Source: Alphaproteobacteria bacterium (GTDB taxonomy: Bacteria; Pseudomonadota; Alphaproteobacteria; CAAHEQ01; UBA3637). Taken from it: a stretch of DNA of 34,412 bases. Below the pieces are notes generated by a model, which saw only the letters and a list, made by a program, of their open reading frames with translations, did no database searches and was not told the origin of the DNA. A program made the translations under genes and the position numbers. Shown piece by piece: positions 16,672 through 25,733 of the stretch. How positions within the stretch are numbered: position 1 is the stretch's first letter; each line of letters starts with the position of its first letter. The stretch is from NCBI GenBank assembly GCA_017457425.1, contig JAFTHM010000086.1:1-34412 (forward strand), written 5' to 3'.

Positions 16672-16809
16672 GAACTCTCCTTTCGTTTTTTGACAGTATA
16701 ATTAATCTGATGCAGTTATGCAAGCACCCATATAAACCTTTTGCCGTATTTTCTTTATTTTTAAAATATGCTTTCTTATAGACTGAATGATTTTTCAAAA
16801 GGGGGACAA

Positions 16810-17961
16810 ATGAAAAAAATATTCTTATCGGGTGTGATGTGTTTACTGTGTGTACCGGCTTTGGCAGATACGCATGAAGCAAAATCCATTGCCCAAAAAT
16901 ACAATGATTTTAAACAAGAATTACAAGATAAAATAGGTTTATCTTATTCTGTAGATGTGTCGGCTTTGATGCAACGAGGCGCTCCAAATGGCAAAGGAAC
17001 AGCATGGCAAACCATGTATTATGGTGAAGCCAACTGGGATATGTTTAACAGCGATACATTTGGGGCCGGGTCTGTACAGATAGCTTATAACGCCGTACGG
17101 TATTGGGGCAAAAGTGCAACGTATGTTGGCAACCGAATCGGTGTAATTACGGATATCAATGATTACCCAAGCAATTCCAATGAATTTGACCAGCTCAGTT
17201 ATACACACCAATTTCCCGGCAAGATGAAATGGTTATCACTTACACTGGGTCAATTTCCAATTTACAATTTTGACGGTAGTGCCTATTTGGCCAATCAACA
17301 AACGAACTTTTTAAATTATGCTTTATCGCAAAATGGGTCATCCACTTATCCAACCGCCAGTTTAGGGGCCTATGCCACAATTACTCCGAATAACGAATGG
17401 TCATTCAGTGTTGGTATGCAAGATGCGCATAACATAGACGGCGAAACCATTTCTTCCAATAAATTCGGTAAAGGCAAATATACATCCTTTGCCAGTGTCA
17501 GCTATACCCCGACCGACAAAAACGGCAACCAAAACCAATACAGTTTGATGGTATATAATCAACCGAGTGTTCCTCAACAACCGGGGACCAGCAATGGATG
17601 GAGTGTGAACTTTTTGCAATATTTAACGGATAAATTTGCCGTAACAGGACGTGTTAATGGAGCTAGTAATTCCCCCGAAACCATTAAGCAATCTTATGTG
17701 TTAGGTGTTGTTTACAATAATCCCTTCAATCGCAACAAGTTAGACCAAATCGGATTTGCCGGAGCCGTTAATAAACTCAATAAATCCGTCAACGGTGCGG
17801 GAACTCGGTCGGTTGAAAATGTGCTAGAGGCCTACTATGCTTTTGGTCTGTCCGATTTTATGACTATTACGCCGGATATCCAATTTTATATTAACCCCGG
17901 TGATAACCAAAAATCCAATACAGCTACCGTGGCATCGGTCCGAGCCACTATGATGTTCTAA
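16810..17961 (+). CDS. OprB-family carbohydrate-selective porin
   Basis: Starting at the ATG at 16810, after AAAAGGGGGAC, the product has 383 residues; an in-frame ATG at 16768 lacks a ribosome site. It has a signal peptide (MKKIFLSGVMCLLCVPALA, cleaved before DTHEAK) and a body of alternating aromatic-rich strands (GEANWDMFNSDTFGAGSVQIAYN, LSLTLGQFPIYNFDGSAYLANQQTNFLNYAL, YTSFASVSYTPT, VEAYYAFGLSDFMTITPDIQFYINP). It ends ASVRATMMF with terminal Phe. These segments match OprB-type porins, which pass sugars across the outer membrane. It is divergent from nagB, with 138 bp between the start codons, which may hold shared regulation. Confidence 0.82.
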   Translation: MKKIFLSGVMCLLCVPALADTHEAKSIAQKYNDFKQELQDKIGLSYSVDVSALMQRGAPNGKGTAWQTMYYGEANWDMFNSDTFGAGSVQIAYNAVRYWGKSATYVGNRIGVITDINDYPSNSNEFDQLSYTHQFPGKMKWLSLTLGQFPIYNFDGSAYLANQQTNFLNYALSQNGSSTYPTASLGAYATITPNNEWSFSVGMQDAHNIDGETISSNKFGKGKYTSFASVSYTPTDKNGNQNQYSLMVYNQPSVPQQPGTSNGWSVNFLQYLTDKFAVTGRVNGASNSPETIKQSYVLGVVYNNPFNRNKLDQIGFAGAVNKLNKSVNGAGTRSVENVLEAYYAFGLSDFMTITPDIQFYINPGDNQKSNTATVASVRATMMF

Positions 17962-17982
17962 AAAGGACCAGCATTTAAAAAC

Positions 17983-18009
17983 CTCTGGCAATTTGTCAGA
18001 GTTTTTTTT
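17983..18009 (+). terminator. Intrinsic terminator of the OprB porin
   Basis: CTCTGGCA (17983-17990) pairs with TGTCAGAG (17994-18001), one G-U, loop ATT, then a run of eight T. It lies 21 nt past the stop. Confidence 0.85.
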
Positions 18010-18033
18010 ATATCCGTCCGAAAAGCATAGCGC

Positions 18034-18540
18034 TTACTCTTGTCGTTCGTTTTGAGATGAATTACCACTGCCTACTGTGGTCGGATAAGAACACACCTGA
18101 CGAATATGGTTGCATCTTTCTTGAACCGCCGCCATTTTTTGTTGTACAGTCCGTACCTGTTGTTGATATTCGGGAGAATTTCTAACTTCTTGTATAGCGT
18201 TAGCCACTTCCGGATTTTCATGTTCCATTTTGCGTACAGCCTTTGATATATCACGGCTAACACGGTGCATATCCCCCATTATGGCTTGAAAATCTTCTCT
18301 TAAGCCCCCGACAGATGATTGACGTTTTTTATAGCTAGGTAAACCATCGTTTTCCCCAATATCCTTAGGTTCTTGATAAGGTCTAGGTCGGTACTCTCCA
18401 AAAGTGATAACGCAGGCCAATCCTTCAAAAAACGGATGAAGCTGTTTATCAATAAAACGACATACTTTCAAAATTGCAGGGCCGTATTTTTCACAAAAAC
18501 GATCCAATAATGAGGGGCGAGGTCTTCTTCTTTTTTTCAT
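18034..18540 (-). CDS. Hypothetical protein, basic N-terminus and helical C-terminal half
   Basis: I do not recognise this 168-residue protein. It starts MKKRRRPRPSLLDRF, strongly basic. One moderately hydrophobic stretch (HPFFEGLACVITFGEYRP, ~residues 36-53) could contact the membrane but is short. Residues ~80-150 are predicted helical with Gln/Glu/Lys content and may form a coiled coil (REDFQAIMGDMHRVSRDISKAVRKMEHENPEVANAIQEVR, VQQKMAAVQERCNHI). The tail is polar and probably disordered. There is no signal peptide. CAAAGGAGAAAAT sets the start. Upstream on the same strand TTGATT and TATATC could form a weak promoter. It is convergent with the porin and divergent from leuS. Confidence 0.7.
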   Translation of the reverse strand: MKKRRRPRPSLLDRFCEKYGPAILKVCRFIDKQLHPFFEGLACVITFGEYRPRPYQEPKDIGENDGLPSYKKRQSSVGGLREDFQAIMGDMHRVSRDISKAVRKMEHENPEVANAIQEVRNSPEYQQQVRTVQQKMAAVQERCNHIRQVCSYPTTVGSGNSSQNERQE

Positions 18541-18596
18541 ATTTTCTCCTTTGAAAAAGGATATAATAAAATCTTTAAAAAATCAACAAAAAAACT

Positions 18597-18624
18597 TTGC
18601 TTTTTTGAAAAAAAACTGTATAAT
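18597..18624 (+). promoter_or_regulatory. leuS promoter
   Basis: TATAAT (18619-18624) is a perfect -10 box, 16 bp after TTGCTT (18597-18602). It lies 38 nt before the leuS start codon. No T-box or leader-peptide structure is visible in the short leader. Confidence 0.7.
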
Positions 18625-18662
18625 GCCGAATATTATTTGACTAACATAAAAAGGAAAAACAA

Positions 18663-21167
18663 ATGTCTGAATATAATCATCTTGAAATTGAACAAAAATG
18701 GCAAAAATATTGGGATGAACACAAATCATTTCATGTTGAAATTGATAAATCCAAACCAAAATATTATTCGTTGGTGATGTTTCCGTATCCGTCCGGTGCC
18801 GGATTACACGTCGGACATGCCGAAAACTACACGATTTCAGATATTATGTCCCGTTATAAACGGATGCGTGGTTTTAACGTATTGCAACCAATGGGATGGG
18901 ATGCTTTCGGATTGCCGACAGAACGATATGCCGAACGTAGTGGATTGCATCCGGCCGAAGTAACATCACAAAATGCCGATGTATTTCGCACACAATTAAA
19001 GGCTATGGGACTTTCCTATGATTGGGACAGAGAAATCAATACAACAGACCCAAGCTATTACAAATGGACACAATACATTTTTAAAATTTTGTTTGATAAA
19101 GGGTTGGCATACGAAGTTATCACTCCTGTAAATTGGTGCCCGAAACTGGGAACTGTTTTGGCTAATGAAGAGGTCAAGGACGGCAAATATGTGGAAACGG
19201 GTGATGAAGTGATTAAAAAACCCATGCGTCAATGGATGTTGAAAATCACAGCCTATGCCGAAAGATTGTTGCAAGACATTGATAAATTGGATTGGCCGGA
19301 AGGCATCAAAACCATGCAACGTGAATGGATTGGTAAATCCACCGGTGCCGATGTGAATTTTAAAGTGGCCGGAACCAATGCCGAATTTACGGTCTATACA
19401 ACTCGTCCGGATACGTTATTTGGGGCAACATACTGTGTGTTGGCTCCGGAACATGCTCTTGTGAAAGAAATTACCACAGATGACAGACGTGCCGAGGTTG
19501 AAAAATACGTTGAGGAGGCCGGCAAAAAATCCGCTCAAGACCGTATGGCTGAGGCTAAAGAGAAAACAGGTGCTTTTACAGGGGCTTATGCCATTAACCC
19601 GTTAAACGGTACACAAATCCCTATTTACATTGCCGACTATGTGCTTGGCGATTACGGATATGGAGCCATTATGGCAGTGCCGGCTCACGACCAACGGGAC
19701 TATGACTTTGCGAAAAAATTCAATATTCCAATCATTCAAGTGATTGAAGGTGGCGATATTTCCAAAGAGGCACACGAAGGCGATGGTGCTTTAATCAACT
19801 CAGAATGGTTGAACGGATTACATGTTAAAGAATCCAAAGCCAAAATGATTGAATGGTTAGAGGCCAACGGTGTTGGTAAAGGAACCGTCAACTATAAACT
19901 GCGGGATTGGTTGTTTGCGCGTCAACGTTATTGGGGTGAACCGTTCCCGATTATTCATTGTGAAGACGGCACAATTAAATCTTTACCGATGGAAGATTTG
20001 CCGGTCTTATTGCCACCGATGGCCGATTTCAGACCAACGGCAGACGGTGAACCGCCCCTCGCCCGTCAAACTCAGTGGGTGGAAACAATTGATAAAGAAA
20101 CGGGAAAACCGGCTAAACGTGAAACGAACACAATGCCTCAATGGGCCGGTTCCAGCTGGTATTTCTTGCGTTACTGCGACCCACATAATGATACGGCTTT
20201 TGTCAGCAAAGAAGCCGACGAGTACTGGATGCCGGTTGATTTATATGTCGGTGGTGTAGAACACGCCGTATTACACTTGCTGTATGCTCGTTTCTGGCAA
20301 AAGGTATTGTTTGATGCCGGTTTGGTCTCTACGGATGAACCGTTCCAACGCCTTGTCAACCAAGGGATGATTTTGGCTTATTCTTACCGTGATGATAACG
20401 GCAAATACTACTATCCGAAAGATGTGGAACGCCGTGGAAATGATTGGTATGTTAAAGGAACAGACACCCGTGTGAATACGCAAGTGGAAAAAATGAGTAA
20501 ATCACGTTATAACGTTGTTAATCCGGATGATGTGGCCAAAGAATTTGGTGCCGATTCCATGCGTTTATACTTGATGTTTATGGGACCGATTGAGGCCGAA
20601 AAGCCTTGGGCCTCTGATGGTATTAACGGTGTTAATCGTTTCTTAAAACGCACTTGGAATGTGTTTGAAACAGACGGTAAAATTGCCGAAACGGGCGATG
20701 AGGCTTTAACAAAATTAATGCATAAAACCATTAAAGGTATTACCGCCGATATGGAAGCTTTGTCCTATAATACGGCGATTGCCAAATTAATGGAGTTTTT
20801 AAATGCCGTTTATAAATCCGATAAACCGGTTTCTAAGGCCGATATGGAATCTTTTGTATTGATGTTGGCTCCTCAAGCCCCACATATTGCAGAAGAATTG
20901 TGGGAACGTCTGGGACATACTGACTCTTTGACTTATGCGCCATGGCCGACATATGATGAAGCCATGACTCAAGATAACGAAATGGAAATCGTTGTTCAGG
21001 TGTTGGGCAAAAAACGGGCCAATATTATGGTGGCTACAAATGCAACAAAAGAAGATGTTTTGGCCGCAGCCAAAGCCAATGAAAACGTTGCCACTCATTT
21101 AAACGGCAAAGAGATTGTCAAAGAAATCTATGTGCCAAATCGCTTAGTGAACTTTGTGGTGAAATAG
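18663..21167 (+). CDS. leuS: Leucyl-tRNA synthetase
   Basis: The 834-residue class I enzyme shows FPYPSGAGLHVGHAENYT near residue 40 (HVGH is the HIGH motif), DAFGLPTERYA, and KMSKSRYNVVNPDD in the second half. Between them is the CP1 editing domain with TTRPDTLFGATYCVLAPEH and YGAIMAVPAHDQRD, whose Asp clamps the amino group during removal of mischarged tRNA. GSSWYFLRYCDP and VDLYVGGVEHAVLHLLYARFW are typical of bacterial LeuRS. The C-terminal anticodon and LeuRS-specific domains are complete. It charges tRNA-Leu in the cytoplasm. The next gene starts immediately after its TAG. Confidence 0.98.
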   Translation: MSEYNHLEIEQKWQKYWDEHKSFHVEIDKSKPKYYSLVMFPYPSGAGLHVGHAENYTISDIMSRYKRMRGFNVLQPMGWDAFGLPTERYAERSGLHPAEVTSQNADVFRTQLKAMGLSYDWDREINTTDPSYYKWTQYIFKILFDKGLAYEVITPVNWCPKLGTVLANEEVKDGKYVETGDEVIKKPMRQWMLKITAYAERLLQDIDKLDWPEGIKTMQREWIGKSTGADVNFKVAGTNAEFTVYTTRPDTLFGATYCVLAPEHALVKEITTDDRRAEVEKYVEEAGKKSAQDRMAEAKEKTGAFTGAYAINPLNGTQIPIYIADYVLGDYGYGAIMAVPAHDQRDYDFAKKFNIPIIQVIEGGDISKEAHEGDGALINSEWLNGLHVKESKAKMIEWLEANGVGKGTVNYKLRDWLFARQRYWGEPFPIIHCEDGTIKSLPMEDLPVLLPPMADFRPTADGEPPLARQTQWVETIDKETGKPAKRETNTMPQWAGSSWYFLRYCDPHNDTAFVSKEADEYWMPVDLYVGGVEHAVLHLLYARFWQKVLFDAGLVSTDEPFQRLVNQGMILAYSYRDDNGKYYYPKDVERRGNDWYVKGTDTRVNTQVEKMSKSRYNVVNPDDVAKEFGADSMRLYLMFMGPIEAEKPWASDGINGVNRFLKRTWNVFETDGKIAETGDEALTKLMHKTIKGITADMEALSYNTAIAKLMEFLNAVYKSDKPVSKADMESFVLMLAPQAPHIAEELWERLGHTDSLTYAPWPTYDEAMTQDNEMEIVVQVLGKKRANIMVATNATKEDVLAAAKANENVATHLNGKEIVKEIYVPNRLVNFVVK

Positions 21168-21608
21168 ATGAGTGAAAACGGTGCATTGTACGACATCATT
21201 GAAAAGGGCACTTTATCCGATTTAAAACAGGCTTTAGAAACCTACAAAATTAATACCAAAGATGAAGAGGGTATGAGTTTGCTGGCATGGGCTTGTGTTG
21301 CGGGTAAGAAACAAAAGGTTACTTATTTGTTAGAACAAGGGGCCGATCCGAACATCAAATGTAATGATGGCAGAACACCGCTGATGTATGCTGCCTCTAA
21401 TGATTATCCTGAAATTATTCGGGTGTTATTAAAGGCTGGAGCCGACCCGAAAATCGGAGACAAAACCGGTTGGACGGCGGAAACTTGGGCCGATGTTTTG
21501 TGGAATGAAAAATCCAAATTTGTGTTGCGAGAACATCGCAAAGGACGATTATTATCACAAGCCCCAAAGGGCAAACGTCCCCATAACGATAAAGGCCATT
21601 CAAGGTAG
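21168..21608 (+). CDS. Small ankyrin-repeat protein
   Basis: The 146-residue protein contains about three ankyrin repeats: LYDIIEKGTLSDLKQALETYKINTKDEEGMSLLAWACVAGKKQKVTYLLEQGADPNIKCNDGRTPLMYAASNDYPEIIRVLLKAGADPKIGDKTGWTAETWA. GADPNI and the DGRTPLMYAA turn are canonical. The last ~40 residues are basic (HRKGRLLSQAPKGKRPHNDKG). There is no signal peptide, so it probably acts in the cytoplasm as a protein-binding module, although host-targeted ankyrin effectors occur in intracellular Alphaproteobacteria. Its ATG directly follows the leuS stop with no gap, so translation depends on leuS ribosomes and the two are co-expressed. Partner unknown. Confidence 0.85.
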   Translation: MSENGALYDIIEKGTLSDLKQALETYKINTKDEEGMSLLAWACVAGKKQKVTYLLEQGADPNIKCNDGRTPLMYAASNDYPEIIRVLLKAGADPKIGDKTGWTAETWADVLWNEKSKFVLREHRKGRLLSQAPKGKRPHNDKGHSR

Positions 21609-21630
21609 AAGTTATCAAGTTTAATAGGGT

Positions 21631-21660
21631 AAAACGGAAGGGATTATTCCTTCCGTTTTT
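21631..21660. terminator. Bidirectional terminator between ankyrin gene and convergent lipoprotein gene
   Basis: AAAACGGAAGG (21631-21641) pairs perfectly with CCTTCCGTTTT (21649-21659) across GATTATT. T runs are available on both strands. The stem resembles the thyA terminator, differing mainly in the loop. Confidence 0.88.
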
Positions 21661-21662
21661 GT

Positions 21663-21863
21663 TTATTTCATATTAATTTCTTGCGTATAACAATTTTCGG
21701 TAGTGATGACCCCTAATCCCCATTTGTATTCAATTTGGCATTTTTCAATGACCATGTGATTTCTGTCTCCGGAAATATTGGTAACAAACGGAGCGGACCG
21801 TGTATAGGTTGATGAACACGCCGAACACATTAAACCCAAAACAATTAAATTGACATATTTCAT
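21663..21863 (-). CDS. Very small lipoprotein
   Basis: Starting at the ATG at 21863, preceded by AAAGAAAGGATACTTCAA, the product has 66 residues. An in-frame ATG at 21902 lies inside the terminator of RNA copy C and is rejected. It has a lipoprotein signal, MKYVNLIVLGLMCSAC, with lipobox CSAC. The mature ~50 residues include two more Cys (IEKCQIEYKW, TENCYTQEINMK). No function can be given. It is the first gene after structured RNA copy C on the same strand, only ~25 nt after the RNA terminator, and no separate promoter is apparent. Its expression may depend on read-through of that terminator. Confidence 0.75.
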   Translation of the reverse strand: MKYVNLIVLGLMCSACSSTYTRSAPFVTNISGDRNHMVIEKCQIEYKWGLGVITTENCYTQEINMK

Positions 21864-21887
21864 TTGAAGTATCCTTTCTTTAAAGTT

Positions 21888-22086
21888 AAAAGAAAGCCAC
21901 ACTTAAAAAAAGAGTGGCTGGAAGCTCAAACCTATTATCACAAATAGTGCGGTGTATTCGTCCAAAGGATTTATTTCACCGCCTTCCAACCACGTGGAAA
22001 ACGCACCTTTGTTTTTAATCCTCGTGCGTAAGGATATTGTGATATGAGGGTTTGAGTCCCCAACGCCCGAGAATTCCTCAGACGCA
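21888..22086 (-). ncRNA. Structured pseudoknotted RNA, copy C (unrecognised family)
   Basis: On the minus strand, P1 is CGTCTGAG/CTCGGGCG (22084-22077/22071-22064, two G-U). P2 is a GGG/CCC hairpin whose loop side CTCAAACC (22056-22049) pairs perfectly with GGTTTGAG (21932-21925). A variable arm has ACGCAC/GTGCGT. Closing helix P3 is GTGGTTGGAAG (21993-21983) with CTTCCAGCCAC (21924-21914), eleven pairs with one G-U. P4 is GCGGTG/CACCGC; CTATT/AATAG follows. The terminator is nearly identical to that of copy B. Almost every helix differs in sequence from copies A and B yet stays paired, which is strong evidence for a conserved RNA fold. It lies between the CbpA-like gene and the small lipoprotein gene, all on the minus strand. 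Confidence 0.78.
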
Positions 22087-22142
22087 TATATAGGTTAGCA
22101 TACAATTTTTTAAAAGTCTATCCTTTTTTATGTAAAAAAACG
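22084..22142 (-). repeat. 59-bp segment identical to 15581-15639
   Basis: This is the upstream segment of RNA copy C, identical to the one before copy B, and ends at the first base pairs of P1. It begins immediately past the stop codon of the CbpA-like gene. Its T-rich start has no hairpin of its own here. Confidence 0.8.
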
Positions 22143-22144
22143 TT

Positions 22145-23092
22145 TTAAAACTTTCTGGGATGCAGTGGTTTTGCGTCCCATTTTTGAACAAACTCAGTCA
22201 AATCCGCATTGGAATGTTCGGGTAAAACAATCATTAATTTAACCAATTGATCGCCTTTATCTTTAACGCCTCGTCCTTTTAATCGTAAGGTTTTACCTGA
22301 ACTGGAATACGGCGGAACGGTCAAGGCTACCTCGCCATATGGTGTTGGCACCGTAATTTTTGCCCCCAAAACAGCCTCTTTTAAAGTAATCGGCACATTT
22401 AATAAGACGTTATTCCCCTCTCGTGTATATAGGGCGGACGGTTGCACTTTAATATTAATCAAAGCATCCCCCTTTTGCCCGCCATAACCGGCATCGCCCT
22501 GCCCTTTTAAACGCAAAGTTGACTCATTATTAACACCGGCCGGAATTTTAATTTTTAAATTTTTACCATTAGCAAGTCCTACGGTCGTTTCGCCTCCGGT
22601 AATGGATAAATCAAAGGCTACAGTCAAATTATAGGATACATCTTGACCGGCACCATATGCTTCATGCGTATGCGTGCGGCGGCGACCACTTCCGGCGCCC
22701 ATACCGCCCATATTACCGAACAAATCGGAAAAATTAAATCCACCCATACCGCCACCAAACATACTGGCCAAATCTTCCGGATTGATGTTATAGGTTTGAT
22801 ACCGACCGTTACCACCACCGAAACCACCGCCAAAACCGGCTTGGTCATAGGCACCGGCACCAAATGGTGTCGGATTCCCGTTTTCATCAATTAAGCCGTC
22901 ATCATAACGTTTACGTTTTTCTGCATCCGATAAAATTTCATAGGCGGCACTGATTTTTTTAAACTTTTCTGCGGCCGCTTTATCCGGATTCACATCAGGA
23001 TGCAGTGAGCGAGCCAATTTATGATAGGCTTTTTTAATTTCCGCAGAAGTTGCCGTTTTTGAAACACCTAATAAATCATACAATTTTGCCAT
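22145..23092 (-). CDS. CbpA-like DnaJ-family co-chaperone
   Basis: The 315-residue protein starts with a J domain (residues ~3-67) containing [48 protein letters not shown] stimulates the DnaK ATPase. A Gly/Phe/Asn-rich linker follows ([21 protein letters not shown] to GSGRRR). Two C-terminal beta domains include [36 protein letters not shown] and [19 protein letters not shown]. The zinc-finger CxxCxGxG repeats of DnaJ are absent, so this is a type II J protein like CbpA. It delivers clients to DnaK. No heat-shock promoter was identified. The gene is divergent from the cation exporter. Confidence 0.88.
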   Translation of the reverse strand: MAKLYDLLGVSKTATSAEIKKAYHKLARSLHPDVNPDKAAAEKFKKISAAYEILSDAEKRKRYDDGLIDENGNPTPFGAGAYDQAGFGGGFGGGNGRYQTYNINPEDLASMFGGGMGGFNFSDLFGNMGGMGAGSGRRRTHTHEAYGAGQDVSYNLTVAFDLSITGGETTVGLANGKNLKIKIPAGVNNESTLRLKGQGDAGYGGQKGDALINIKVQPSALYTREGNNVLLNVPITLKEAVLGAKITVPTPYGEVALTVPPYSSSGKTLRLKGRGVKDKGDQLVKLMIVLPEHSNADLTEFVQKWDAKPLHPRKF

Positions 23093-23152
23093 AATAAAAT
23101 GCTCCTTTGATTCTAAATATACTACAATATAGTTTAAAATGCAAAAAAATCT

Positions 23153-24085
23153 ATGGAAAAGTTTTTAAAAATACGCTATAAAAACACTATGATGCAAAAA
23201 AATATTGATAAAAACAAATTGATGAAAACGGCCAGTCATGCTTCTATGGCAACGGCCACTTTGTTGATTGTTTTAAAATTAATCACCTTTTTAATTACCG
23301 GCTCTATGGCCATTTTATCCAGCTTGTTTGATTCCATTCAAGATGCCATGACCTCTACGGTTAATCTGATTGCCATTCGTCATGCAACGGAACCGGCCGA
23401 TAAAGAACACAGCTTCGGTCATGGAAAGGCCCATGCCTTAGGCGGTGTATCACAAGCCTTTATTATCGCCATTGCCAGTTTATTTTTATTAAAAGAATCT
23501 ATCCACAGATTATTTGACCCGCAAGAAATCACTCAAATCGGGTTAGGGATTGGTATAACCCTTTTTGCATTGATATTGACGTTATTTTTAATTCGTTTTC
23601 AAAAATATGTTATTCGTAAAACAGGCTCTTTATCCATTAAGGCCGATATGGCCCATTACACCGGTGATATTTTAATGAATGTTGGTGTGATTGTGTCTAT
23701 GGTACTCAGCTATTATTTGGGATGGACCTGTCTTGATGCATTGTTTGGTATCGGCGTTGCCGTTTATTTATTAGTGGTTGTTTACCAAATTACGATTGAG
23801 TCATTTAAAATGTTAATGGATACGGAAATGCCCCCTGCTTTTCGTAAAAAAATAACCGATATTGCTATGAGTTTTTCTGAAGTCATTGACATGCATGATT
23901 TAAAAACAAGACAATCAGGGGATTGCATTTTTATTCAATTTTGCATTCATATGGATAAAGATTTAACATTAGAGCAAGCGCATACCATCACTGATGAGAT
24001 TGAACAAGCTATTATCAAAAAAATTCCGGAAGCTCAAGTCCTTATCCACTTTGAACCGCATTTACATAAGGAAAACATCGCATGA
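23153..24085 (+). CDS. Cation diffusion facilitator family exporter (FieF/YiiP-like)
   Basis: The 310-residue protein has six predicted membrane helices and a C-terminal cytoplasmic domain (~residues 225-310). Metal-site patterns are visible: [13 protein letters not shown] in helix 2 with the D-x3-D pair, [16 protein letters not shown] after it, and [11 protein letters not shown] in helix 5 with H-x3-D. The C-terminal domain has [23 protein letters not shown] and ends VLIHFEPH, typical of CDF proteins. It should export Zn2+, Fe2+ or similar in exchange for protons. The start is uncertain: ATGs at 23153, 23189/23192 and 23222 all lack a clear ribosome site. The following gene overlaps by 4 nt (ATGA). 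Confidence 0.88.
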   Translation: MEKFLKIRYKNTMMQKNIDKNKLMKTASHASMATATLLIVLKLITFLITGSMAILSSLFDSIQDAMTSTVNLIAIRHATEPADKEHSFGHGKAHALGGVSQAFIIAIASLFLLKESIHRLFDPQEITQIGLGIGITLFALILTLFLIRFQKYVIRKTGSLSIKADMAHYTGDILMNVGVIVSMVLSYYLGWTCLDALFGIGVAVYLLVVVYQITIESFKMLMDTEMPPAFRKKITDIAMSFSEVIDMHDLKTRQSGDCIFIQFCIHMDKDLTLEQAHTITDEIEQAIIKKIPEAQVLIHFEPHLHKENIA

Positions 24086-25638
24086 TATTATCCGATCAAA
24101 CCGACATTATTGAAGCCCTCAGCAATCCACAAACATATGGCAAATCCGTCAATAAGGTTGAGGTACATCGTTCTCATATTGCCATTATTTTCTTCGCCGG
24201 CGATTATGTATACAAACTCAAACGAGCCGTTATTTATCCTGGGGTTGATTTTTCTACCGCCGAAAAAAGAAAATTGGCCTGTATTGCCGAGATGAAACGC
24301 AGTACCGTGTATGCCCCTCATTTAATTATCGGTGTTAAACCCATTAAGCGTTTAAAAAACGGTACCATTAAAATCGGTGGGACAAACGGAGAGGAAATTG
24401 ACACCGTTATTGTGGAAAAAAGATTACCGGATAAAGCTATTTTAAGTTTTGCCTTACCCTCCCCCGATTTTGACAGATTTGAAGCCATGGATTTAGCAGA
24501 ACATTTGGCTGATTTACATTCAAAAGCTAAAGTTTTCCATAACAAATGGGGTGTTGACGTTATTCAAAATATTATTTTGGAAAATGAAGCCGTTTTATCA
24601 TGCTTTCCAAGCTCTATTGACCTATCTCTATTAAACACTCTGACACGTCAAAGCTTAGAAATTTTAAAGAAAAATGAAAATTTGATAAAATTCCGTCAAA
24701 AAAGCGGATTCGTCAAAAAATGCCATGGTGATTTGTTGTTATCCAATATTGCCTATGACAAAGGGCAATTTTTATTTTTCAGTCCGGTAGAATACAATGA
24801 TGCATTGGATTGTATTGATACCTTGTATGACTTAGCATTCTTAACAATGGATTTGGAATTCAAAGGGTTGAGACGCCTCAGCAATATCCTTTTTAATCAT
24901 TACATGTCCTATATCAATGATATTGAAGGTATATCGTTGATGGGATTATACCAATCTATGCGAGCCCTCTCACGAGCCGCTGTTTGTGCAAAAACCAGCG
25001 CGTTATTACAAGGAACCGAAAAACAACACGCCATTAATAAAACCAAAAAATATTTTGAACTGGCCTGTCGCTTTTTAATTGAGTGCACACCGGTTTTAAT
25101 TGCTTGTGGTGGATTGTCTGGCAGTGGTAAATCCCGTATTGCCCGTGAAATCGGGGGATTAATGAATCCGGCGCCAGGGGCCGTTATTTTAAGAGATGAT
25201 GTCGTCAAAAAACAAATTACGGGACTGGCTCCACACCAACGCTTTAATAAAACGACTAACTCTCCGGCTTTTGATAAAATCGTTTATGAAGTCCTCCGGC
25301 AACAAGCCACCTGTGCTCTACAAAACGGTGCAAGTGTTATTATTGATGCTTTGTTTGATAATGATCTTGAACGCATGGCTGTTCAAGCTTTGGCAGATAG
25401 TCTCAATATTCCGTTTATCGGGTTATGGATGGATGCCCCGATTGATGTCAGAAAAAAACGTGTAGAAGCCCGAAAAAAAGCGCCCTCAAGCAATCGTAAA
25501 GAAAAAGAGTTAGAATGCCAACTATGTTTGGAAACGGGTCATATTACATGGCATCAAGTTAATACAGATATGCCAAAAAATGATACCTTACAACAAGTTA
25601 TCAAAATTTTAAACGCTCATTTAAAAATGAATTTATGA
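24082..25638 (+). CDS. Fusion of aminoglycoside-phosphotransferase-like domain and P-loop kinase domain
   Basis: The 518-residue protein has two parts. Residues ~1-330 resemble the COG2187 family: VYKLKRAVIYPGVDFSTAEKR near residue 50, then HGDLLLSNIAYD (an HGD-x-x-x-x-N kinase catalytic loop) and VEYNDALDCIDTLYDLAFLTMDLEFKG with the metal-binding Asp. Residues ~335-518 are a COG0645-type P-loop ATPase: LIACGGLSGSGKSRIAREIG (Walker A), ILRDDVVKK, and VIIDALFDN. This two-domain combination is known as a conserved protein of unknown substrate. It is not evidence of drug resistance. The start codon overlaps the stop of the CDF exporter, indicating translational coupling. Confidence 0.85.
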   Translation: MILSDQTDIIEALSNPQTYGKSVNKVEVHRSHIAIIFFAGDYVYKLKRAVIYPGVDFSTAEKRKLACIAEMKRSTVYAPHLIIGVKPIKRLKNGTIKIGGTNGEEIDTVIVEKRLPDKAILSFALPSPDFDRFEAMDLAEHLADLHSKAKVFHNKWGVDVIQNIILENEAVLSCFPSSIDLSLLNTLTRQSLEILKKNENLIKFRQKSGFVKKCHGDLLLSNIAYDKGQFLFFSPVEYNDALDCIDTLYDLAFLTMDLEFKGLRRLSNILFNHYMSYINDIEGISLMGLYQSMRALSRAAVCAKTSALLQGTEKQHAINKTKKYFELACRFLIECTPVLIACGGLSGSGKSRIAREIGGLMNPAPGAVILRDDVVKKQITGLAPHQRFNKTTNSPAFDKIVYEVLRQQATCALQNGASVIIDALFDNDLERMAVQALADSLNIPFIGLWMDAPIDVRKKRVEARKKAPSSNRKEKELECQLCLETGHITWHQVNTDMPKNDTLQQVIKILNAHLKMNL

Positions 25639-25689
25639 TATTTTTCAGTACATTAAAATTATAGCTTTCATTTTTTTCATAAAAAACAC

Positions 25690-25718
25690 TTGCAATTATA
25701 AAAAAAATAGTGTAAAAG
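25690..25718 (+). promoter_or_regulatory. Promoter of tRNA-Arg
   Basis: TTGCAA (25690-25695), 17 bp spacer, TAAAAG (25713-25718). The predicted start lies within ten bases of the mature tRNA 5' end. Confidence 0.6.
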
Positions 25719-25733
25719 ATATGTCATCACGAT

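Noticed and set aside
24082-25638. Aminoglycoside resistance kinase
   Set aside because: The HGD-x4-N pattern is shared by many small-molecule kinases; the fusion to a P-loop kinase domain marks a conserved family of unknown substrate, not a resistance gene.
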